20,944 bases of DNA, taken from an uncultured Prevotella sp. Lineage in GTDB: Bacteria > Bacteroidota > Bacteroidia > Bacteroidales > Bacteroidaceae. The stretch lies in the NCBI GenBank assembly GCA_937895845.1, contig CALBLK010000018.1, positions 1 to 20,944 on the forward strand, written 5' to 3'. A program made the position numbers and the translations under genes. How positions within the stretch are numbered: position 1 is the stretch's first letter; every line of letters begins with the position of its first letter. The notes under the pieces are model-generated. The model did not search any database, was not told where the DNA came from, and saw only the letters and a program-made list of their open reading frames with translations. This document shows positions 1 through 7,974 of this stretch, in pieces.

Positions 1-5
1 TATGC

Positions 6-159
6 CGCGGGTTCTCATGTTCTATCTGGGAGGCTCTCGGATACAATGCGGGAAGCTTCCGGATAGTATCCGGCAATCTCCTATGTTTAATGTGAGAGGC
101 TCTTCTATTGTATATCGCAGCCTTCAACATTGCATTCGGAGACTTCAAAGCCTTGATTC
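6..159. repeat. Degenerate tandem array, 22-bp period, about seven units
   Basis: Laid out in 22-base rows starting at positions 6, 28, 50, 72, 94, 116 and 138, the sequence shows repeated columns: most rows begin GG or a variant, have CT at row positions 7-8 and AT at 19-20. By-eye identities between adjacent rows are about 10, 16, 10, 12, 10 and 9 of 22, where 5-6 are expected by chance. The row at 50-71 consists of two 11-base near-palindromes, GGGAAGCTTCC and GGATAGTATCC. A longer dyad has arms CGGATAC (38-44) and GTATCCG (66-72). The array ends about 14 bases past the stop codon of the beta-helix gene on the minus strand and may extend left of the window. There are no unique spacers, so it is not CRISPR. 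Its function is unknown. Confidence 0.6.
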
Positions 160-172
160 GGTAGTCTCTTGT

Positions 173-1672
173 TCAGCAGTTAGGGATGCCGTAGTCCGCA
201 GGTGTGTAGCTTTTTCCTTTGTCGGGTGTTCCCATAAAGTTGCCGCTGCCGGTCAAGTCTGTTATTTCGGGATAGAAAACCGCTTTCTTGGAAGGTTTGA
301 AAAGAACGATGCAATAGCCTTCTTTCTCAATGAGTTTGAAGTGAATGTTTGCTGCCTTTCTTGATTGTTTCTTGTAGTTGTAGTCCAACGATTTTCCATC
401 GAAATTTACATTAAGTCCATAAGCCGTATCCGAATTGAAGGTTATAAGCAGCCTGTTGCTTGAATAACCCGGTGCGATGGCTCCCAGTGTATACCATTTC
501 TCATCATACTCCGCAGGCTTGTTCCGCAATACGTCGTGGGTCTGTCCTCGCATGCGCATCATAAGCGAAGGGCATATCGGGCTGAGATTGCGTGCCCTTC
601 TGATGGTGGCGTTGACAAAGGTAAGATTGTGCTCTGCATCTTGGAGGATGATACGGGGTGAAAGGTCGAATATCTTGTAGCCGGGATTCCTTGCTTCAAT
701 GACAGGATTGGAGATTTTTGCCTGGAACTTTTTTGTGTCGTTGCGCTTTTCTTTATAAATGAACGCTGTCCCAAAGTTGTCGCGATAGGAATAGTAAATG
801 CACTTGTCCATCACAATTGCCGGATTGTAGCTGCCGGCAATGACTACTGATTTGTCTACCGTGTCAAAGTAGACTTCGTTGAGCAGAAAAAAACCGCCTG
901 TTTCGAAACGTATGCCTTGTGTGCCTGCAAAGACGCCTTCTGCTCCGTTGGTCTTCCCTCCGGTGGTATACATCGAAAGGATGTGTACGTTGTTGATGAT
1001 GTGTCCGGCCGATTTGGTAAGGATGCCATATTTTGTGGCATATATAAACGTGTTTGATATTTTGCAGTCGCAGCATTTCTTGTCGATATAGATGCCATAG
1101 CTTTCTTCGGCCGATGAAAAGCCGTGTATGGTTACATTGTCTATTTTCGTGTCACTGCTGCTTGTGCCGTTTTCGTCGGTCACTTCAATGCGGATATGTG
1201 TCTTGTGTCCTTTCACAACACTGAGGTTGCGCAGTTGCACCATTTGTTTCAAGCCGTTGAGCAAGATGCCGTTGTCTGCATTTTCGCAATCGAACACACC
1301 GCCTTCGATGTATGAAAAACGCCGATGGCTCCGGTCGGTTATTTTCATCTCGCTATACCCTACCTTGAGCAACGCTTCCAGATGGCTGTCGCTTTTGACT
1401 ACGGCACTTTTATCCAACAGCAGGTTTACATTTTTGACATAATCAAGGGGTAGTATGATAGGTTCGGTCAGGTTGTAGCAGCCGGCAGGAAAATAGACGG
1501 TCTTCCCATAGCTGCGCTTGATAAGTTCGTTGAGTGCCGCGCCGATGGGCGTTCCGTCATTCTTGATGTTGTGTTGCGTGACGGAGATGATATCTTCCGA
1601 ACCTTGTTTGGCTGCAAAACAAATAGTTGCAGCCATAAGCATGGCTGCAACTACTATAAGTTTGAATTTCAT
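173..1672 (-). CDS. Secreted right-handed beta-helix (pectate-lyase-like) protein
   Basis: A 499-residue protein with a signal peptide: K2 and K4, a hydrophobic stretch at 5-19, and likely cleavage after CFA at residue 20. Residues 29-75 resemble the start of the Pectate_lyase_3 superfamily (a short NDGT segment, then GKTVYFPAGCYNL). The rest is rich in short beta-strands and evenly spaced G, N, V and I, including GILLNGL, NVTIHGF, GIYIDKKC and YGILTKS, as expected for a parallel beta-helix. Such proteins usually bind or cleave polysaccharides, but I see no certain catalytic residues and infer no substrate. It starts only 8 bp after the aldolase stop, so the two genes are probably co-transcribed. 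A cysteine cluster, KKCCDC near 198-203, is unusual for a secreted protein. The ATG at 1672 is chosen because the signal peptide begins directly there. The fold is fairly sure; the role is not. Confidence 0.8.
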   Translation of the reverse strand: MKFKLIVVAAMLMAATICFAAKQGSEDIISVTQHNIKNDGTPIGAALNELIKRSYGKTVYFPAGCYNLTEPIILPLDYVKNVNLLLDKSAVVKSDSHLEALLKVGYSEMKITDRSHRRFSYIEGGVFDCENADNGILLNGLKQMVQLRNLSVVKGHKTHIRIEVTDENGTSSSDTKIDNVTIHGFSSAEESYGIYIDKKCCDCKISNTFIYATKYGILTKSAGHIINNVHILSMYTTGGKTNGAEGVFAGTQGIRFETGGFFLLNEVYFDTVDKSVVIAGSYNPAIVMDKCIYYSYRDNFGTAFIYKEKRNDTKKFQAKISNPVIEARNPGYKIFDLSPRIILQDAEHNLTFVNATIRRARNLSPICPSLMMRMRGQTHDVLRNKPAEYDEKWYTLGAIAPGYSSNRLLITFNSDTAYGLNVNFDGKSLDYNYKKQSRKAANIHFKLIEKEGYCIVLFKPSKKAVFYPEITDLTGSGNFMGTPDKGKSYTPADYGIPNC

Positions 1673-1680
1673 TGTCTGGA

Positions 1681-2691
1681 TTAATCCAATTGTGCAAGTT
1701 TGTTGTCGCTGCCCAGTACATCAACAATCTTGTGCTTGTAAAGCTCTGTCATGAGATCGCGGGCAGGTCCGCAGTACTTGCGAGGGTCAAATTCACCCGG
1801 TTTGTCATGGAATACCTTGCGTACGGCTGCTGTGAATGCCAGACGCGAGTCAGAGTCGATGTTGATTTTGCATACGGCACTCTTGGCTGCTTTGCGCAAC
1901 TGATCTTCGGGTATACCCACAGCATCGGGCAATTTGCCTCCGTATTTGTTGATCATATCAACATACTCTTGTGGTACGGACGAAGAACCGTGCAGTACAA
2001 TGGGGAATCCGGGCAGTTTCTTCATGATGGCGTCCAATACGTCGAATGCCAAAGGAGGAGGTACGAGGCGGCCCGTCTTCGGGTCACGTGTGCATTGCTC
2101 GGGTTTGAACTTATATGCTCCGTGGCTTGTACCGATCGAGATGGCCAAGCTGTCAACACCGGTCTTTGTTACGAAGTCGATTACTTCTTCGGGTTTCGTA
2201 TAGTGCGATTCTTCAGATTGCACTTCGTCTTCAACACCGGCCAATACGCCCAATTCGCCTTCTACGGTAACGTCGAACTGATGAGCATAGTCAACAACCT
2301 TCTTTGTGAGGGCAACATTCTCGTCATATGGCAGAGAGCTGCCGTCAATCATTACAGAGCTGAAACCAAAGTCTACGCAGCTCTTGCAAAGCTCGAAGCT
2401 GTCGCCGTGATCCAGGTGAAGAACAATTTCGGGATGCTTGCAACCCAACTCTTTTGCATACTCTACAGCTCCCTGAGCCATGTAGCGCAGCAATGTTTGG
2501 TTGGCATAGTTGCGGGCTCCTTTGGACACTTGGAGGATAACCGGGCTCTTCAGTTCGGAAGAAGCTTTGATAATTGCCTGCAACTGCTCCATATTGTTGA
2601 AGTTGAATGCAGGAATTGCATAACCGCCTTTAATGGCTCTCTTAAACATCTCACGGGTGTTTACCAAGCCTAATGATTTGTAGTTTACCAT
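1681..2691 (-). CDS. fba: Class II fructose-bisphosphate aldolase
   Basis: This cytoplasmic zinc enzyme of glycolysis and gluconeogenesis interconverts fructose 1,6-bisphosphate with dihydroxyacetone phosphate and glyceraldehyde 3-phosphate. The 336-residue protein has the family signatures: LHLDHGD at 91-97 (catalytic Asp94, zinc ligand His95), VEGELG at 143-148, GTSHG at 187-191, LHGSS at 233-237 (His190 and His234 as further zinc ligands) and NIDSD at 277-281 (phosphate binding). The length is normal for the Bacteroidetes form. The frame stays open 14 codons further upstream to 2733, but that start would lie inside the predicted -7 box; the start at 2691 (MVNYKSLGLV) fits both promoter and family. 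It is the first gene of a likely two-gene unit with the beta-helix gene. Identification is secure. Confidence 0.96.
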   Translation of the reverse strand: MVNYKSLGLVNTREMFKRAIKGGYAIPAFNFNNMEQLQAIIKASSELKSPVILQVSKGARNYANQTLLRYMAQGAVEYAKELGCKHPEIVLHLDHGDSFELCKSCVDFGFSSVMIDGSSLPYDENVALTKKVVDYAHQFDVTVEGELGVLAGVEDEVQSEESHYTKPEEVIDFVTKTGVDSLAISIGTSHGAYKFKPEQCTRDPKTGRLVPPPLAFDVLDAIMKKLPGFPIVLHGSSSVPQEYVDMINKYGGKLPDAVGIPEDQLRKAAKSAVCKINIDSDSRLAFTAAVRKVFHDKPGEFDPRKYCGPARDLMTELYKHKIVDVLGSDNKLAQLD

Positions 2692-2730
2692 GATATCTAA
2701 ATGTTTAGTTGGTATTATCTTGTTCGCGTA

Positions 2731-2760
2731 CAAAGTTAGTGATTTTGTTTTTATACCAAG
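2731..2760 (-). promoter_or_regulatory. Predicted Bacteroidetes-type promoter for fba
   Basis: On the minus strand, TAACTTTG (plus-strand CAAAGTTA, 2731-2738) matches the -7 consensus TAnnTTTG exactly. CTTG (plus-strand CAAG, 2757-2760) lies 18 bp upstream as an imperfect -33 box (consensus TTTG). Transcription would begin near 2725, leaving a leader of about 34 nt before the start at 2691. Confidence 0.6.
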
Positions 2761-3044
2761 AAGTTGTTATTGCATTATTTATCGCTTCAGGCAGGTCAAA
2801 ATAATCATACTTAATATACATGTAATCATAAACCCTTATTTTGGTAAGTCCTTTTTACGAAAGTAAGTTCGCGAGAAAGTATTTGAGACATAAATCCAAT
2901 AGGTTGCGGCATGAAACAAAAATCCATACTGAAAGCGTCATATATCGATAAATGATAATTTAGAGGCAAGCCGAGCGTAGAGCCAAACAAAGTTTGAGCT
3001 ATGCCAAGGCATTATTTCATATAAACTAACTAAAAAACGCCTTA
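2761..3044. other. Divergent fba/fic spacer with one imperfect inverted repeat
   Basis: This AT-rich non-coding stretch lies between the divergent fba and fic promoters. I find no plausible gene in it. The one structured element is at 2981-3000: AGCCAAAC, a 3-base loop (2989-2991), then GTTTGAGCT, an imperfect hairpin with one unpaired base. Its surroundings (GGCAAGCCGAGCG before, ATGCCAAGGC after) resemble intergenic sequence I associate with Bacteroidales genomes, but I cannot confirm from this window that it is a dispersed repeat. Confidence 0.4.
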
Positions 3045-3079
3045 TTTCTTGCCGACAACGGCAAGAAATCTTATCTTTG
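3045..3079 (+). promoter_or_regulatory. fic promoter with a palindromic operator candidate
   Basis: TATCTTTG (3072-3079) is an exact match to the Bacteroidetes -7 consensus. Just upstream is a perfect inverted repeat with 10-base arms, TTTCTTGCCG (3045-3054) and CGGCAAGAAA (3059-3068), around an ACAA centre. The -33 position (CTTG, 3048-3051, 20 bp from the -7 box) lies inside the left arm. A protein bound here would cover the core promoter. The likely binder is the HTH domain of the Fic protein encoded directly downstream, which is inference. The position against the promoter argues for an operator rather than a terminator: the repeat is followed by CTTATC, not a T-run. Confidence 0.65.
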
Positions 3080-3101
3080 TATCGGTCTTTGAATTTTATT
3101 T

Positions 3102-4001
3102 ATGCCGATAGATATGGATTACATCTCGACAAAAGAATACGCGGAAACTCATGGTATCGCAGAGCGTACGGTGAGGAACTATTGCATTCAAGGTAAAATT
3201 GCCGGAGCAAAGATTGTCGGCAAATCATGGAGTGTACCTGCCGATGCGCCTCTTCCTCAACGCAAGAATGCAAAAATCCAGATATCTCCTCTTTTGAGAG
3301 CATTGCGCGAGCAAAAAGAATCCGGAATCAAAGGCGGCATATATCATCGTACTCAAATTGATTTGACATATAATTCAAACCACATCGAAGGCAGCCGGTT
3401 AACAGAAGAGCAGACTAGATATATATTCGAGACCAACACCATCGGAATCACGGATAACGCTGTGAAAGTAGATGATATCATCGAAACCACCAATCATTTC
3501 CGCTGCATCGACTTTATAATAGACCACGCAAAAGAACCGTTGACTGAAAGCATGATAAAAAGCCTTCATCTATTACTGAAAAGTGGGACTTCGGATTCCA
3601 TGAAATCATGGTTCGCTGTAGGTGGGTACAAGCGAATACCTAATGAAGTGGGCGGTATGGAAACGACATCCCCTCAGAATGTTGGGCGTGCTCTGCGTGC
3701 ATTGCTAAAAGAATACAGAGACAAAAAAAATATCCAGTTTGAGGACATACTCGATTTCCACCAGCGTTTTGAATCAATACACCCATTTCAGGATGGCAAC
3801 GGCAGAGTCGGGCGTCTGATAATGTTCAAGGAATGCCTGAACCACAACATCGTTCCGTTCATCATCACGGACGAACTGAAGATGTTCTATTACCGAGGTC
3901 TGCACGAATGGAAGACACTTCCCGGTTACCTTACGGATACCTGTCTGTCAGCACAGGACTATTACAAGAAACTCCTTGACTATTTCAAAATCAAATATTG
4001 A
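3102..4001 (+). CDS. HTH-Fic domain protein (predicted AMP transferase)
   Basis: The 299-residue protein has an N-terminal MerR/excisionase-like helix-turn-helix (about 7-50: YISTKEYAETHGIAERTVR, then GKIAGAKIVGKSW) and a Fic domain. The Fic core motif HPFQDGNGRVGR is intact at 227-238, with catalytic His227. The segment SNHIEG at 92-97 fits the autoinhibitory motif (S/T)xxxE(G/N), placing it in the class with the inhibitory helix N-terminal to the Fic core. Such enzymes usually transfer AMP from ATP to a hydroxyl on a target protein; the target here is unknown. The HTH plus the palindrome in its own promoter suggests autoregulation. The gene converges on the restriction operon and overlaps the end of hsdS by 11 bp. 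A second in-frame ATG at 3114 (MDYIST) is an alternative start; both fit the promoter. Confidence 0.92.
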   Translation: MPIDMDYISTKEYAETHGIAERTVRNYCIQGKIAGAKIVGKSWSVPADAPLPQRKNAKIQISPLLRALREQKESGIKGGIYHRTQIDLTYNSNHIEGSRLTEEQTRYIFETNTIGITDNAVKVDDIIETTNHFRCIDFIIDHAKEPLTESMIKSLHLLLKSGTSDSMKSWFAVGGYKRIPNEVGGMETTSPQNVGRALRALLKEYRDKKNIQFEDILDFHQRFESIHPFQDGNGRVGRLIMFKECLNHNIVPFIITDELKMFYYRGLHEWKTLPGYLTDTCLSAQDYYKKLLDYFKIKY

Positions 4002-5289
4002 CAACTGATGCTTGACCGTTCATTAAGAGGGGCAGAAGTTCGTCTCGCTGCTTAGTGAGAGCAACGATTTCATTTAGATTTTTGCTTTGTTGTTCCTTTA
4101 TTGGTGATATAGCGTCTTCAAACTTGCTCTGTATTTCCATTGGTGGAATTGGTAAAACGTAGTTCTCAACCCCAATTAAATTCAAATGCTTCACTGTTGT
4201 TCCTGAAGCAAACGGGCGTATATATTTATGATAAAATGGGGTACGCAATGTATAATACAGATACATTTTTAATTTGCCCTTAGGTATAACAAGAGCCAAA
4301 TCTGTAGAAAATGTATATTGCTTGAATTCGTTTGATGCCAATATAGGTCTACCGATAATATCTGCTCCTTGTGTCATATCTGTGCAAGCAATCAGCATAT
4401 CCATAGGCGATATAAGTTTGGCTTCTGGAATATTACCAGAAAAGAATTTCATTTCGCCTAATCTATAATCACCAGATTTACTGAAACAAGCAAGGTTTAT
4501 CATTGGTGTTGCGGAAGTATCTAATATTTCATCTGACGAATAAGATACGCCTCTCTCTATTGGCCCAATTAATGATTTGACATCGGAAATATCCCACCCT
4601 TGCGGTATTTCACGCTTCAACTTTTCGTTCCATACCATAGCTCCACCACTTGACTTATACGGCTTGCCCTCCTCATTTGGGAAATCAAACTGCACAAACC
4701 AGTAGTCGTAGAGTTGCTTTGCCATTGCCTCTAAATTATCATTTATCTGCCTGTTGAGTTCTATTTTGCGGTCTAAATCAGAAAGCACCTTTCCAATGGT
4801 ATGCTGTTCCTTCAAAGAAGGAAGTAAAACAGGTATACAATTTATTGTATCATTGGTAAGCGTGTATCGCTGACCGCTACCTGAAGCATTATTTTCAAAA
4901 TACTTCTGAATATACCGAGTGTGCATGAAAGCGTTTAGGTACTTTCCGTCAACAATATTCGGATTAGGCTTTATCAAGGCACAATGATATCCAAGGACTA
5001 CATCATCGAAATCATCAGCAATATAAGTGGAAAGACCAATGTCGTCTCTTGTTTCGCTGTCCTTCGTTATTGCGACCTGTCCTTTCGATATTGCACACTT
5101 GTCTATTTCCATCTGTTTGGCTGACGCAACCATAAACTTTTCAGCTTTAGCCTTTGTTATAGCCCAGTTGCGGTAGACATCAACAAAATTGCACAGGCGT
5201 ACTGGTATTTCCCCTTCTGTCGTTTTCTTGTCAACACCACTAATTTCAATATTAGCGATGTCGACCAACTTATATTTCTTCAATTCCAT
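3991..5289 (-). CDS. hsdS: Type I restriction-modification specificity subunit HsdS
   Basis: HsdS selects the bipartite DNA target for the HsdR-HsdM complex. The 432-residue protein has the standard plan: target-recognition domain 1 (about 1-155), central conserved helical region (about 156-205, with LKEQHTIGKVL, DLDRKIELNRQINDNLEAMA and YDYWF), target-recognition domain 2 (about 225-380, beginning after REIPQGWD) and a C-terminal conserved region (about 381-427, with PIPPMEIQSKF and LTKQRDELLPLLMNGQ). Both halves are complete. The part encoding the second recognition domain is strikingly AT-rich: the line 4261-4320 is about 28% G+C, which fits exchange of recognition domains between strains. 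It is the last gene of the operon, 8 bp after the RhuM gene. No second hsdS or recombinase lies nearby, so inversion-based switching is not evident. The recognition sequence cannot be read from the protein. Confidence 0.95.
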   Translation of the reverse strand: MELKKYKLVDIANIEISGVDKKTTEGEIPVRLCNFVDVYRNWAITKAKAEKFMVASAKQMEIDKCAISKGQVAITKDSETRDDIGLSTYIADDFDDVVLGYHCALIKPNPNIVDGKYLNAFMHTRYIQKYFENNASGSGQRYTLTNDTINCIPVLLPSLKEQHTIGKVLSDLDRKIELNRQINDNLEAMAKQLYDYWFVQFDFPNEEGKPYKSSGGAMVWNEKLKREIPQGWDISDVKSLIGPIERGVSYSSDEILDTSATPMINLACFSKSGDYRLGEMKFFSGNIPEAKLISPMDMLIACTDMTQGADIIGRPILASNEFKQYTFSTDLALVIPKGKLKMYLYYTLRTPFYHKYIRPFASGTTVKHLNLIGVENYVLPIPPMEIQSKFEDAISPIKEQQSKNLNEIVALTKQRDELLPLLMNGQASVVNI

Positions 5290-5297
5290 TTCTTAAA

Positions 5298-6302
5298 CTA
5301 TTCTTTATCCAACATCCCTCTAACTTCCTTATCAAAGTCAGAGTCAATGCGTTGCGTCTTATTGAAAATATCATATTCTTCTTCCGCTTTCTTTTTGGCT
5401 TGCGCTGCCGATATTTTGCCTTTGTCGGGCAATATCTGATACTTGCGGAATGTCAAGAACTCATTGACGCTTGATGAGAACTGCGCCATGTTGAACGTGT
5501 TTTCACGCTCAATGAGGTCTTCGATGTAGTCAAAGAAACCTGTAACGGCACGCTCCAGTTGACGGATTTCTTTTTCTTGCAGATAGTTCTTCGCAATGCT
5601 TACGTCCGACTTTAGAACACGCCCATCGGGTGCGTTCTTCCATGTGGTCAGTCCCATTTGGTCTTTCGTATGGTCTGCCTTTGAATAGATAATCTCCGCA
5701 GCAGTCTGTCCTGTAATGGCATAGTGGAAGCGGTTTTGAATCATTGCGTAGAAGTCACGAGTCGTTGGCGAGTTCTTGTCATAGTCTGTACTGCATTCAG
5801 CGTAGATGTCGGTAATCTGTTGCCAGATGCGACGCTCACTTGTACGGATAGAACGAACACGCTCCAATAATTCACGGAAGTAATCCTTACCGAACACTGC
5901 CGTTCCTTGTTTCAACCGCTCATCGTCCATGGCAAAGCCTTTCCTGATATACTCGTTGAGTATCTTTGTTGCCCACTGACGAAAACGAGTGGCTTTCAGT
6001 GAAGACACACGATAGCCTACGGCAATGATTGCATCAAGAGAATAGAAGTCGACAAGCTCCTTAACCTCGCCACGAATGCCACGATTCACGACTGTTTCCA
6101 TTTTGGAAATAGTCGTGTCTGGATTAAGTTCGCCCTCTGCAAAGATATTCTTCAAGTGCTTGCTGATAGCCGGAACACCGACCCCAAAGAGTTGCGCCAT
6201 AGCCTTTTGTGTACACCAAAGCGTCTCGTCCTTGATAACCACCTGCACCTTGCCGTCAGCATCCGGCATTTTGTAAAGCAGGAATTGAATTTCGTTACTC
6301 AT
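5298..6302 (-). CDS. RhuM-family protein within the hsd operon
   Basis: The 334-residue protein matches the virulence RhuM family, named after a gene of Salmonella pathogenicity island 3; its molecular function is not established. Residues about 24-56 (DETLWCTQKAMAQLFGVGVP, then ISKHLKNIF) look like a helix-turn-helix. The conserved family core follows at 84-130 (VDFYSLDAIIAVGYRVSSLK and RQWATKILNEYIRKGFAMDD). A helical C-terminal region contains RFHYAITGQTAAEIIYSKAD (191-210) and ends in a lysine/glutamate-rich stretch near 302-311. No signal peptide or membrane segment is seen, so it is probably cytoplasmic and may bind DNA. Its start overlaps the hsdM stop by 8 bases (ATGAGTAA), which suggests translational coupling; hsdS follows after 8 bp. 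Membership in the restriction complex or its regulation is inferred from position only. Confidence 0.88.
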   Translation of the reverse strand: MSNEIQFLLYKMPDADGKVQVVIKDETLWCTQKAMAQLFGVGVPAISKHLKNIFAEGELNPDTTISKMETVVNRGIRGEVKELVDFYSLDAIIAVGYRVSSLKATRFRQWATKILNEYIRKGFAMDDERLKQGTAVFGKDYFRELLERVRSIRTSERRIWQQITDIYAECSTDYDKNSPTTRDFYAMIQNRFHYAITGQTAAEIIYSKADHTKDQMGLTTWKNAPDGRVLKSDVSIAKNYLQEKEIRQLERAVTGFFDYIEDLIERENTFNMAQFSSSVNEFLTFRKYQILPDKGKISAAQAKKKAEEEYDIFNKTQRIDSDFDKEVRGMLDKE

Positions 6303-7971
6303 GTTCGCTATCCTTTCCTACGTTAGCATTAAAACTGATGCAGTCAAGCTGCTTCAGTATCTCATCTTCTAAACGGTGGCTCTCGCTGAATTGCTGTCTA
6401 AGCGTGGACTTGAAGTTATCCATTCTGCGGTTGAACTCCTCCTCCGTAATGTCCGCATAGTCAATCTTGATGTCGAAATACTGGCCAGCCGAGAGGCTGT
6501 AACCCTTTTCCTTAATCTCGTCGTAAGTAACGGCAACAGAGAAGTCATCTACCGCCTCCTTGTTTTGGAACGTGTTGACAATCTTGTCAATCTCGAAGTC
6601 GCGAAGCCGGCGCTTCTGGCTGTTGCCCTCCTTGTATTCCTCGCCGAGCTTGCTTGCGTCGATAAGAATCACCTTGTCGCTCTTTGCGCTCTTGTCGAAG
6701 AAAAGCACCGACACATTCGTACCCGTAGTGGCAAACACGTTGGACGGCATAGACACACAGCCATACACCCATTTCTCGTCTACAATGCGTTGCAGGATGC
6801 GCTTCTCCACGCCACTCTTGGAAGTGATGAAACCGGTAGGAATGACGATCGCACCCTTGCCGGTAGGCTTGAGCGAGTTGAGCAGATGCTGGATGAAGCA
6901 AGTGTAGATAGCCATCTTAGGCTTGTTGGGATCAACCTTTTTCACAGCGTTTGGAACGCCGGCCCAGAAGCGGATGGTGTCGGCAGCAAGTGTGTCGCGG
7001 TATTCCGGGAAATCGAGTTTGAACGGCGGATTGCTGACTATGAAATCGAATTTCTTCAACACCCCATGGTTCTCCTTGTGCGAAGGCTCGGTGAGCGTGT
7101 TGCCCTGCACCACGTTAGGCAGCGAAGCCGCAAAATTGTTGAGGATAAGATTAAGACGAAGCATCTCCGTTGACTTCTCTGATATATCCTGCGAATAGAT
7201 AGAGCAACGGTCTTCGCCTATCTGATGCGCCAGTGCCATGAGCAATGTGCCAGTACCAGCCGACGGGTCATAGCAAGTGATGCCGCGAAGGTCAGCATTG
7301 TCGCCTACCAGCAGCCGAGCCATCACCTGCGCAATGGCACGCGGTGTGTAATACTCAGCATACTTGCCGCCACCGGCATTGTTGAAGCCTTTCAGCAGAT
7401 ACTCGAAGATATGGGAGAAGAAATCGTACTTCTCGTCGAACACATCCTCAAAGTTGAACGAAGCCACGTTGCGCATAAGGGCTTTGGCAAACTCGTCGCG
7501 CTTCTGTGTGTCGGTGACATATGTGGTAAGCGGAAAGAAAATGTTGACCTTACTCTTGCCCGAAGTAGAGACAGAGAAAGTGTCGGCGTTAAGGGAGGCG
7601 ATGTCAACGAGCGTAGCGTCAAGCAGCGTGGAGAAGTCGCCCTTAGTGGCAGCGTTGTAAAGATGCGAAAGCGTATGCTCTGGTTTCATGCGCGGCACCG
7701 AGTGTGGCAGATAACTGAACAGGTCCTCCACTTCATCTTCTGTAAAAGTGTCATACTCAGCATCCCATTTCTCTGCGTTTCTCAATCGCTCGCCATACAC
7801 CTCGTCGCGCTTGGCCTCATAGCCAAACTTGTCATTGAAAAACTTGTAAAGGAACATCTCTGTTACAATCTTGTATTCGCTTCCAGTGCCAGCCAAGCCG
7901 AATGCCCCGGTTGTGCTTTTCAGCGAGTCGATAAGGGCGATGGTAGCCTCCGATATGTTGATATTGCCCAT
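6295..7971 (-). CDS. hsdM: Type I DNA methyltransferase subunit HsdM
   Basis: HsdM makes N6-methyladenine at the site chosen by HsdS, using S-adenosylmethionine, and two copies join HsdS to form the methyltransferase. The 558-residue protein has a helical HsdM N-terminal domain (about 10-170), the family segment EYYTPRAIAQVMARL (206-220), the SAM-binding motif DPSAGTGTLL (235-244) and the catalytic motif SNPPF (313-317, an NPPF variant typical of adenine methylases). Length is normal and nothing is missing. It begins 3 bp after the hsdR stop, and its own stop overlaps the RhuM start, so hsdR, hsdM and rhuM form one tightly packed unit. Identification is secure. Confidence 0.97.
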   Translation of the reverse strand: MGNINISEATIALIDSLKSTTGAFGLAGTGSEYKIVTEMFLYKFFNDKFGYEAKRDEVYGERLRNAEKWDAEYDTFTEDEVEDLFSYLPHSVPRMKPEHTLSHLYNAATKGDFSTLLDATLVDIASLNADTFSVSTSGKSKVNIFFPLTTYVTDTQKRDEFAKALMRNVASFNFEDVFDEKYDFFSHIFEYLLKGFNNAGGGKYAEYYTPRAIAQVMARLLVGDNADLRGITCYDPSAGTGTLLMALAHQIGEDRCSIYSQDISEKSTEMLRLNLILNNFAASLPNVVQGNTLTEPSHKENHGVLKKFDFIVSNPPFKLDFPEYRDTLAADTIRFWAGVPNAVKKVDPNKPKMAIYTCFIQHLLNSLKPTGKGAIVIPTGFITSKSGVEKRILQRIVDEKWVYGCVSMPSNVFATTGTNVSVLFFDKSAKSDKVILIDASKLGEEYKEGNSQKRRLRDFEIDKIVNTFQNKEAVDDFSVAVTYDEIKEKGYSLSAGQYFDIKIDYADITEEEFNRRMDNFKSTLRQQFSESHRLEDEILKQLDCISFNANVGKDSEHE

Positions 7972-7974
7972 TCT

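Noticed and set aside
1672..2673. A 333-codon plus-strand frame opposite fba
   Set aside because: It mirrors a secure aldolase gene and shows no protein-like motifs; fba codon bias explains the lack of stops.
3045..3068. Intrinsic terminator at the TTTCTTGCCG palindrome
   Set aside because: No T-run follows, no plus-strand gene precedes, and it sits exactly over the fic promoter, so an operator is more likely.
3991..5289. Phase-variable hsdS inversion system
   Set aside because: Only one hsdS, no silent hsdS fragment and no recombinase nearby, so there is no partner for inversion in this window.
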